From: Thalassospira povalilytica
GTDB lineage: Bacteria; Pseudomonadota; Alphaproteobacteria; Rhodospirillales; Thalassospiraceae
Reading direction: 5' to 3'
Length of the DNA stretch: 64,000 nucleotides
Assembly: GCF_002844235.1 (NCBI RefSeq)
Contig: NZ_PGTS01000004.1
Coordinates: 372,001 to 436,000 of the forward strand
The translations under genes and the position numbers were made by a program. The first letter of the stretch is position 1, and each line of letters opens with the position of its first letter. Below the pieces are notes generated by a model, which ran no database searches, was not told the DNA's origin, and was given only the letters and a program-made list of their open reading frames with translations. Below, piece after piece: positions 57,944-64,000 of the stretch.

Positions 57944-59143
57944 ATGAATATTCATGAGTACCAGGCGAAAGAAATTCTTCGCAAATACGGTGTGACCGTG
58001 CCGAATGGCAAAGTTGCATATACCGCTCAGGAAGCCATCGAAGCTGCCCAGTCCCAGGCTGGTCCGGTTTACGTGGTGAAATCCCAGATCCATGCAGGTG
58101 GCCGCGGTAAAGGCACCTTCAAGGAAGCCAAAGCAGGCGATAAAGGCGGCGTTCGCGTTGTCAAAAGCGTCGAAGAAGTTGGCGCAAACGCTGAACAGAT
58201 GCTCGGTTCGACCCTGGTGACCCACCAGACCGGTCCGGAAGGCAAAGAAGTCAAACGCGTTTACATCGAAGAAGGCTGCGATATCGCACGCGAACTGTAT
58301 CTTTCGGTTCTCGTCGACCGCGCTTGCTCGCGCGTGATCTTCATGGCTTCGACCGAAGGCGGCATGGACATCGAAGAAGTTGCCGAAGCAACCCCGGAAA
58401 AGATCGTCACCGTTGACATCGATCCGGCTGCCGGCTTCTCGGGCTTCCATGGCCGTAAACTGGCATTCGCACTTGGCCTCGAAGGCAAGCAGGTTTCCAA
58501 AGCTGTCAAATTCATGTCGGCAATGTACCAGTGCTTCCTCGACACCGATGCAGCCATGGTTGAAATCAACCCGCTGGTCGTGACCGGCGAAGGCGACATC
58601 ATCGCGCTCGATTGCAAAATGAACTTCGACGACAACGCGCTGTTCCGTCATCCGGACATCGAAAACCTGCGCGACGAAGACGAAGAAAACCCGGCTGAAC
58701 TTGAAGCTGCCAAACACAGCCTCAACTACATCAAGCTCGATGGCACCATCGGCTGCATGGTTAACGGCGCAGGCCTGGCCATGGCAACCATGGACATCAT
58801 CAAGCTTTATGGTGGCGCACCGGCAAACTTCCTTGACGTTGGTGGCGGCGCGACCAAAGAACGCGTTACCACGGCCTTCAAACTGATCCTGTCTGACCCG
58901 AATGTCGAAGGCATCCTGGTCAACATCTTTGGTGGCATCATGCGTTGTGACGTGATTGCAGACGGCGTTGTGGCAGCTGCCCGCGAAGTCAGCCTGAACG
59001 TTCCGCTGGTTGTTCGCCTTGAAGGTACGAATGTCGAACTTGGCAAGAAGATCCTCGAAGAATCGGGTCTGCCGATTGTTTCGGCTGACAACCTTGCCGA
59101 TGCCGCCGAGAAGGTGGTCAAAGCTGTGAAGGAGGCCGCGTAA
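57944..59143 (+). CDS. sucC: Succinyl-CoA synthetase beta subunit
   Basis: 399 residues. ATP-grasp fold beginning [20 protein letters not shown], with [20 protein letters not shown] and [20 protein letters not shown]. Makes succinate and ATP (or GTP) from succinyl-CoA together with SucD, whose gene starts 2 bp later. Confidence 0.97.
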   Translation: MNIHEYQAKEILRKYGVTVPNGKVAYTAQEAIEAAQSQAGPVYVVKSQIHAGGRGKGTFKEAKAGDKGGVRVVKSVEEVGANAEQMLGSTLVTHQTGPEGKEVKRVYIEEGCDIARELYLSVLVDRACSRVIFMASTEGGMDIEEVAEATPEKIVTVDIDPAAGFSGFHGRKLAFALGLEGKQVSKAVKFMSAMYQCFLDTDAAMVEINPLVVTGEGDIIALDCKMNFDDNALFRHPDIENLRDEDEENPAELEAAKHSLNYIKLDGTIGCMVNGAGLAMATMDIIKLYGGAPANFLDVGGGATKERVTTAFKLILSDPNVEGILVNIFGGIMRCDVIADGVVAAAREVSLNVPLVVRLEGTNVELGKKILEESGLPIVSADNLADAAEKVVKAVKEAA

Positions 59144-59145
59144 CT

Positions 59146-60021
59146 ATGGCTGTTCTCGTCGATAAAAACACCAAAGTTATCTGCCAGGGTTTCACTGGTT
59201 CGCAGGGTACTTTCCACAGCGAGCAGGCTCTTGCATATGGCACCAAAATGGTTGGTGGTGTTACCCCGGGTAAAGGCGGCACCAAGCACCTTGACCTGCC
59301 GGTCTTCAACACCGTTGCCGAAGCGAAACACGTTACCGAAGCAAATGCTTCTGTAATCTATGTTCCGCCGCCCTTCGCAGCAGATGCAATTCTTGAAGCC
59401 ATCGATGCAAAAATCGAACTTGCTGTCTGCATCACCGAAGGCATTCCGGTTGCTGACATGGTTCGCGTCAAGCGCGCGCTCGAAGGTTCTTCGACCCGCC
59501 TGATCGGCCCGAACTGCCCGGGTATCATTACCCCGGACGAATGCAAAATCGGCATCATGCCGGGTCACATTCACCGCCGCGGCAAAATCGGTATCGTTTC
59601 GCGTTCCGGTACGCTCACCTACGAAGCAGTTGCACAGACCACGGCCGCTGGCCTGGGTCAGTCGACCTGTATCGGTATCGGTGGTGACCCGGTCAACGGC
59701 ACCAACTTCATCGACTGCCTCGACCTGTTCCTGAAGGATCCGGAAACCGAAGGCATCATCATGATCGGTGAAATCGGTGGTTCGGCTGAAGAAGAAGCAT
59801 GTGAATTCCTGCAGGCTTCCAAAGTCAAGAAACCGGTTGCTGGCTTCATCGCCGGTGTTACCGCACCTCCGGGTAAACGCATGGGCCATGCCGGTGCGAT
59901 CATCTCGGGTGGCAAGGGTACTGCCGATGCGAAAATGGAAGCCATGCGCAGCGCTGGCGTTCTTGTTGCCGATTCCCCGGCAAGCCTCGGCTCGACCATG
60001 CTGAAGGCTTTGAAGGGCTAA
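59146..60021 (+). CDS. sucD: Succinyl-CoA synthetase alpha subunit
   Basis: 291 residues. CoA-binding start [20 protein letters not shown]; phosphorylated His in [32 protein letters not shown]. Forms the SucCD heterotetramer. Codon choice is strongly biased to GGT, GTT, CGT, CTG, as expected for a highly expressed gene. Confidence 0.97.
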   Translation: MAVLVDKNTKVICQGFTGSQGTFHSEQALAYGTKMVGGVTPGKGGTKHLDLPVFNTVAEAKHVTEANASVIYVPPPFAADAILEAIDAKIELAVCITEGIPVADMVRVKRALEGSSTRLIGPNCPGIITPDECKIGIMPGHIHRRGKIGIVSRSGTLTYEAVAQTTAAGLGQSTCIGIGGDPVNGTNFIDCLDLFLKDPETEGIIMIGEIGGSAEEEACEFLQASKVKKPVAGFIAGVTAPPGKRMGHAGAIISGGKGTADAKMEAMRSAGVLVADSPASLGSTMLKALKG

Positions 60022-60050
60022 TCTGGGTAGTCAGAGGAAAGGCAAGGGGG

Positions 60051-60078
60051 GGCGTGGTCCTGTCTTGGGGACCATGCC
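60051..60078 (+). other. Hairpin between Shine-Dalgarno-like tract and sucA start
   Basis: GGCGTGGTCC (60051-60060) pairs with GGACCATGCC (60069-60078) through one G-T step. A purine tract AAGGGGGG lies directly before the stem (about 60044-60052), while no Shine-Dalgarno lies between the stem and ATG 60091. Folding the hairpin would bring the tract near the start codon. Confidence 0.45.
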
Positions 60079-60090
60079 TTCCGACCACAA

Positions 60091-63003
60091 ATGAAACCTC
60101 AAGATCTCGACACGATTCTTAACGAGTCGAACGCAACCTACATCGCTCAAATCTATGCCCGGTATCTGGAGAACCCGTCTGCGGTTGACCAGAGCTGGGC
60201 TGAGTTTTTTGACGGGTTGCAGGACGACGCCTCCGAACTCCTCGCAGAAATGCGTGGGCCGAGCTGGCAGCCGCGGGAAACCAAGGTTGTTGGCGGCATG
60301 GAGGGATACGACGTCTCACAGGGACATGCCGAACGTCAGGCCCAGGTGGCCTATGCACCGGCAGCCCTCGCAGCACCGGGAGCGGCACAGGTCAATTCTG
60401 ATGCCATCCGCGCTGCGGCCAATGATTCCATTCGCGCACTGATGCTGATCCGATCCTTCCGTGTGCGCGGCCATCTGGAAGCAAATCTGGATCCGCTGGG
60501 CCTTGCCCCGCGTGAACCGCACCCGGAACTTGATCCCAAGACCTATGGCTTCACCGAAGCCGACATGGACCGTCCGATTTTCATCGCGAACGTTCTGGGT
60601 CTTGAAACCGCGACCATCCGCCAGATCGTTTCCCTGGCGCGCAAAACCTATTGCGGGTCGATCGGTATCGAATTCATGCACATTCAGGAACCTGAACAGA
60701 AGTCATGGATTCAGCAGCGGATCGAAAGCATCGGCAACCAGACGCAGTTTACTGCACGCGGCAAGGAAGCCATCCTTGAGCGCCTGGTAGAAGCCGAAGG
60801 CTTTGAAAATTATCTGCATACCAAATATGTCGGCACCAAGCGTTTCGGCGTTGACGGTGGCGAAGCCCTGATCCCGGCACTTGAACAGATCCTTAAACGT
60901 GGCAGCCAGCTTGGCATCCGCGAGGTCGTGTTCGGTATGCCGCACCGTGGTCGTCTGAACGTTCTTGCCAATGTTATGGCCAAGCCGTTCCGCGCGATCT
61001 TCTCGGAATTCATGGGCAACCCGTCCAAGCCGGACGACGTGATGGGCTCGGGTGACGTTAAATATCACCTTGGTACGTCCGCCGATCGTGAATTTGATGG
61101 CAATGTCGTTCACCTTTCGCTGACGGCAAACCCGTCGCACCTTGAAGCGGTGAACACTGTTGTCCTTGGTAAGGTCCGTGCAAAACAGTCCCAGCGCAAA
61201 GACACCAATCGCGAGCAGGTTATGGGTATCCTCCTGCATGGTGATGCGGCCTTTGCCGGTCAGGGTCTTGTTGCGGAAACCTTCGATCTGTCGCACCTCA
61301 AAGGGTATCGTACCGGTGGTACCATCCACTTTGTTGTGAACAACCAGATCGGTTTCACGACCAAGCCGACCGATTCCCGTTCTTCGCCCTATTGCTCGGA
61401 CATTGCCAAAGTCGTTCAGGCACCGATCCTGCACGTCAATGGTGACGATCCCGAAGCAGTGGTTCATGCGGCCCGCATCGCGACCGAATTCCGTCAGGAG
61501 TTCAAACAGGACGTCGTTATCGACATGTTCTGCTATCGCCGCTTTGGCCACAATGAAAGCGACGAGCCGGCCTTCACCCAGCCGAAGATGTATGACGTGA
61601 TCGGCAAACACCCGACCACCAAGGACATCTATGCACAGCAGCTGATCAAGGAAGGTCTTCTGACCGAAGAACGCGTCAAGGAACTGGACAAGTCGTTCCA
61701 GGATTATCTTGATGAAGAGTTCAAGGCGTCCGAAGCATACCGTCCGAACAAGGCTGACTGGCTTGAAGGCAAATGGTCCGGACTTGCATCCTCGCATGGC
61801 GAAGATGCCGACTGGATCGGCAAGACCGGCGTCGACGAAGATCTTCTTCAGGAAGTTGGCCGTGCGCTTTCGACCGCACCGGAAGATTTCGACATCAACC
61901 GCAAAATCCTTCGTCAGTTGAAGGCCAAGGCGAAGATGTTCGAAACCGGCGAAGGTATTGACTGGGCAACCGCCGAAGCACTGGCGTTCGGTACGCTGAT
62001 GTGCGAAGGCACCCCGGTCCGTCTTTCGGGTCAGGATTGCCAGCGCGGTACCTTCTCGCAGCGTCATGCCAAACTGGTCGACCAGACCACCGAGGCCAAA
62101 TACACCCCGCTCAACAACATCCGTACCGGTCAGGCCGAGCTTGAAGTTCTCAACTCGCCGCTGTCCGAAGCCGGTGTTCTGGGCTTTGAATATGGTATTT
62201 CCCTTGCCGAGCCGCACTCGCTGGTTCTTTGGGAAGCCCAGTTCGGTGATTTTGCCAACGGTGCACAGGTCATCATTGACCAGTTCATCAGCTCGGGCGA
62301 AGCCAAATGGCTGCGTATGTCGGGTCTGGTGATGCTTCTGCCGCACGGTTACGAAGGCCAGGGTCCGGAACATAGTTCGGCCCGTCTGGAACGTTACCTG
62401 CAGCTTTGTGGTGAAAACAACATGCAGGTGGCGAACTGTACGACACCGGCAAACTATTACCACATCCTGCGCCGTCAGATCCGTCGCTCGTTCCGTAAGC
62501 CGCTGATCCTGATGACGCCGAAGTCGCTTCTGCGTCACAAGCAGTGCGTGTCGAACCTGTCCGAATTCGGTCCGGGAACGACATTCAAGCCTGTGATCGA
62601 GGAAACCGGCAAGCTGGTAGATGCCAAAAAGGTCAAACGCGTCGTTCTGTCGTCGGGCAAGGTCTATTACGATCTTCTCGCCGAGCGCGAAAACCGCGGC
62701 ATCGAAGATGTTGCCCTGGTTCGTGTCGAACAGCTTTATCCGTGGCCGGAAAAAGAACTGGCAACGGAACTTGCGAAATACCCGAATGCTGATGTCGTAT
62801 GGTGTCAGGAAGAATCCGAGAACATGGGTTCCTGGTTCTTCGTCGATCGTCGTATCGAAGCCACCCTGTCGAGCATTTCGCACAAGGCGGGTCGTCCGGT
62901 TTACGTTGGTCGTGCAGCTTCGGCTTCGCCGGCAACGGGTCTTCTGAAGGCCCACCTGCGTGAACAGGCCGAACTTGTCGATGCGGCACTAAGCGTAAAA
63001 TAA
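60091..63003 (+). CDS. sucA: 2-oxoglutarate dehydrogenase E1 component
   Basis: 970 residues. Thiamine-diphosphate enzyme that decarboxylates 2-oxoglutarate and passes succinyl to E2. N-terminal peripheral segment (IYARYLENPSAVDQSWAEFF), catalytic part GMPHRGRLNVLANVMAKPFR, LTANPSHLEAVNTVVLGKVR, and CYRRFGHNESDEPAFTQP (diphosphate site), then the transketolase-like C-domain (LPHGYEGQGPEHSSARLERY). Normal length. Confidence 0.97.
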   Translation: MKPQDLDTILNESNATYIAQIYARYLENPSAVDQSWAEFFDGLQDDASELLAEMRGPSWQPRETKVVGGMEGYDVSQGHAERQAQVAYAPAALAAPGAAQVNSDAIRAAANDSIRALMLIRSFRVRGHLEANLDPLGLAPREPHPELDPKTYGFTEADMDRPIFIANVLGLETATIRQIVSLARKTYCGSIGIEFMHIQEPEQKSWIQQRIESIGNQTQFTARGKEAILERLVEAEGFENYLHTKYVGTKRFGVDGGEALIPALEQILKRGSQLGIREVVFGMPHRGRLNVLANVMAKPFRAIFSEFMGNPSKPDDVMGSGDVKYHLGTSADREFDGNVVHLSLTANPSHLEAVNTVVLGKVRAKQSQRKDTNREQVMGILLHGDAAFAGQGLVAETFDLSHLKGYRTGGTIHFVVNNQIGFTTKPTDSRSSPYCSDIAKVVQAPILHVNGDDPEAVVHAARIATEFRQEFKQDVVIDMFCYRRFGHNESDEPAFTQPKMYDVIGKHPTTKDIYAQQLIKEGLLTEERVKELDKSFQDYLDEEFKASEAYRPNKADWLEGKWSGLASSHGEDADWIGKTGVDEDLLQEVGRALSTAPEDFDINRKILRQLKAKAKMFETGEGIDWATAEALAFGTLMCEGTPVRLSGQDCQRGTFSQRHAKLVDQTTEAKYTPLNNIRTGQAELEVLNSPLSEAGVLGFEYGISLAEPHSLVLWEAQFGDFANGAQVIIDQFISSGEAKWLRMSGLVMLLPHGYEGQGPEHSSARLERYLQLCGENNMQVANCTTPANYYHILRRQIRRSFRKPLILMTPKSLLRHKQCVSNLSEFGPGTTFKPVIEETGKLVDAKKVKRVVLSSGKVYYDLLAERENRGIEDVALVRVEQLYPWPEKELATELAKYPNADVVWCQEESENMGSWFFVDRRIEATLSSISHKAGRPVYVGRAASASPATGLLKAHLREQAELVDAALSVK

Positions 63004-63010
63004 CTTTACC

Positions 63011-63034
63011 GAACGGGCGAGCAATCGCCCGTTC
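63011..63034 (+). other. GNRA-type stem-loop between sucA and sucB
   Basis: GAACGGGCGA (63011-63020) and TCGCCCGTTC (63025-63034), perfect 10-bp stem with GCAA tetraloop. No T-run, so probably an mRNA-stabilising or processing element within the operon. Confidence 0.6.
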
Positions 63035-63108
63035 AATACGTTCATTTAGAATTCATTCGCATCATGGCAGACCCACACTGCCTGATTGAAAAAACGGTCG
63101 AGGAAAAA

Positions 63109-64000
63109 ATGGCGACTGAAGTTAAAGTTCCCGCGCTGGGCGAGTCTGTATCTGAAGCCACGGTGGCAAAATGGTACAAAAAAGTCGGTGAAGCTGTTGC
63201 TGCCGATGAACCGATTGTCGAACTTGAAACCGACAAAGTGACCGTTGAAGTCAACGCACCGGTTGCCGGCGCGATTGCTGAACTGGTTGTTGGTGAAGGC
63301 GACGAAGTCGAAGTTGGCGCCCTGATCGCCATGATCAACGAAGGTGCCGAAGGCGCTGCTGCTGCTCCGGCAGAAGAAAAAGCAGAAGCCAAGGCGGAAG
63401 AAGCTCCGGCCAAGAAAGAAGAAGCCAAACCGGCTCCTGCTGCTGCGCCGGCCGCTGCCACCGCAGCCAACACCGACCATCCGCTGCCGCCGGCAGTTCG
63501 CAAACTGGTCGAAGACAACAATCTTGACCCGGCCGCCATCCCGGCAACCGGCAAAGATGGCCGTCTGACCAAAGGCGACGTCATGAACTATCTTGCTGGT
63601 GGCGCACCGGCACCGCGTGCGGCTGCACCGGTTGCTGCGGCCCCGGCAGCGCCGAAGCCGGAACGTGAACTGCGTGACGGTGAAGAGCGCGTCAAAATGT
63701 CCAAGCTGCGCCAGACCATCGCGCGCCGCCTGAAAGAAGCCCAGAACACCGCGGCCATGCTGACCACTTACAACGAAGTGGACATGACCAACCTTCTGGC
63801 TTGCCGTAACCAGTACAAAGACGGCTTCGAGAAGAAGCACGGTGTGAAGCTTGGCTTCATGTCCTTCTTCATCAAGGCCTGCACCACGGCCCTGAAAGAA
63901 TGGCCGGCTGTTAACGCCGAAATCGACGGCAACAGCTTCATCTACAAAAACTACTGCGATATCGGCGTTGCCGTTGGTACCCCGCAGGGTCTTGTTGTTC
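63109..64000 (+). CDS. sucB: Dihydrolipoyllysine succinyltransferase E2, 3'-truncated by window
   Basis: 297 codons visible from ATG 63109 (GAGGAAAAA immediately upstream; ATG 63064 is a less likely start). Lipoyl domain with the modified Lys43 in ELETDKVTVEVNAP, an Ala/Glu/Lys-rich hinge (about 78-120), peripheral-subunit-binding domain (HPLPPAVRKLVEDNNLDPAA, about 124-162), a second linker, and the start of the acyltransferase domain (MSKLRQTIARRLKEAQN). Core of the oxoglutarate dehydrogenase complex. lpd probably follows beyond the edge. Confidence 0.96.
   Translation, partial: MATEVKVPALGESVSEATVAKWYKKVGEAVAADEPIVELETDKVTVEVNAPVAGAIAELVVGEGDEVEVGALIAMINEGAEGAAAAPAEEKAEAKAEEAPAKKEEAKPAPAAAPAAATAANTDHPLPPAVRKLVEDNNLDPAAIPATGKDGRLTKGDVMNYLAGGAPAPRAAAPVAAAPAAPKPERELRDGEERVKMSKLRQTIARRLKEAQNTAAMLTTYNEVDMTNLLACRNQYKDGFEKKHGVKLGFMSFFIKACTTALKEWPAVNAEIDGNSFIYKNYCDIGVAVGTPQGLVV

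Overview
The window looks like chromosome of a free-living alphaproteobacterium, most probably marine and close to Thalassospira (Rhodospirillales). This rests on gene content and order (mdh-sucC-sucD-sucA-sucB; atpH-A-G-D-C without atpB/E/F; DUF484-xerC; nadA-nadC) and on overall protein style; it is an inference, as no rRNA gene is present. I see no insertion sequence, prophage, tRNA or CRISPR array. Both ends cut genes.

Layout. 1-3.9 kb: a chemoreceptor and an AraC regulator. 3.9-10.9 kb: a six-gene leftward operon (Tat-exported binding protein, ABC ATPase, two permeases, ureohydrolase, DavA-like amidase) with a divergent LysR gene, probably for uptake and breakdown of a guanidino or polyamine compound. 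11-12.2 kb: azlCD. 12.3-13.9 kb: prfC. 14-19.8 kb: an arsenic island: arsP and arsR leftward; a second arsR, arsC, acr3, GAPDH and arsJ rightward, with two different palindromic operators. 20-20.9 kb: a small phoH behind a possible leader ORF. 21-25.5 kb: ribonucleotide reductase nrdAB behind paired NrdR boxes and a cobalamin riboswitch. 25.6-33.6 kb: CDF metal exporter, ccmF-ccmI, a single-domain response regulator, an orphan FtsX-type permease. 34-38.9 kb: F1 ATP synthase. 39.4-42.9 kb: MazG-like protein, periplasmic binding protein, priA. 43-48.6 kb: transaldolase, DUF484-xerC, YrhK, GST-like, methyltransferase, glutamine synthetase family. 48.8-51.2 kb: nadA, nadC, Nudix. 51.2-56.2 kb: large mechanosensitive channel, ZntB-like transporter, zapE. 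56.8-64 kb: TCA-cycle operon, ending inside sucB.

The most notable point is the nrdAB locus. NrdB keeps all six metal ligands at exactly the spacing of Chlamydia trachomatis R2c but has Phe149 where the radical tyrosine should be, so it is predicted to be a class Ic (Mn/Fe) enzyme. Its promoter carries two NrdR-like boxes 31 bp apart and its leader a B12 riboswitch with a candidate Shine-Dalgarno-masking hairpin: a B12-independent reductase held off by B12, presumably as backup to a B12-dependent enzyme elsewhere.

The arsenic island combines three export routes: As(V) reduction plus Acr3 efflux of As(III), GAPDH-made 1-arseno-3-phosphoglycerate exported by ArsJ, and an ArsP-type permease for trivalent organoarsenicals. 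Regulation through RNA structure recurs in the window: stem-loops after the ABC binding-protein gene and between sucA and sucB, a terminator-like hairpin ahead of atpH, and a terminator inside the phoH leader.
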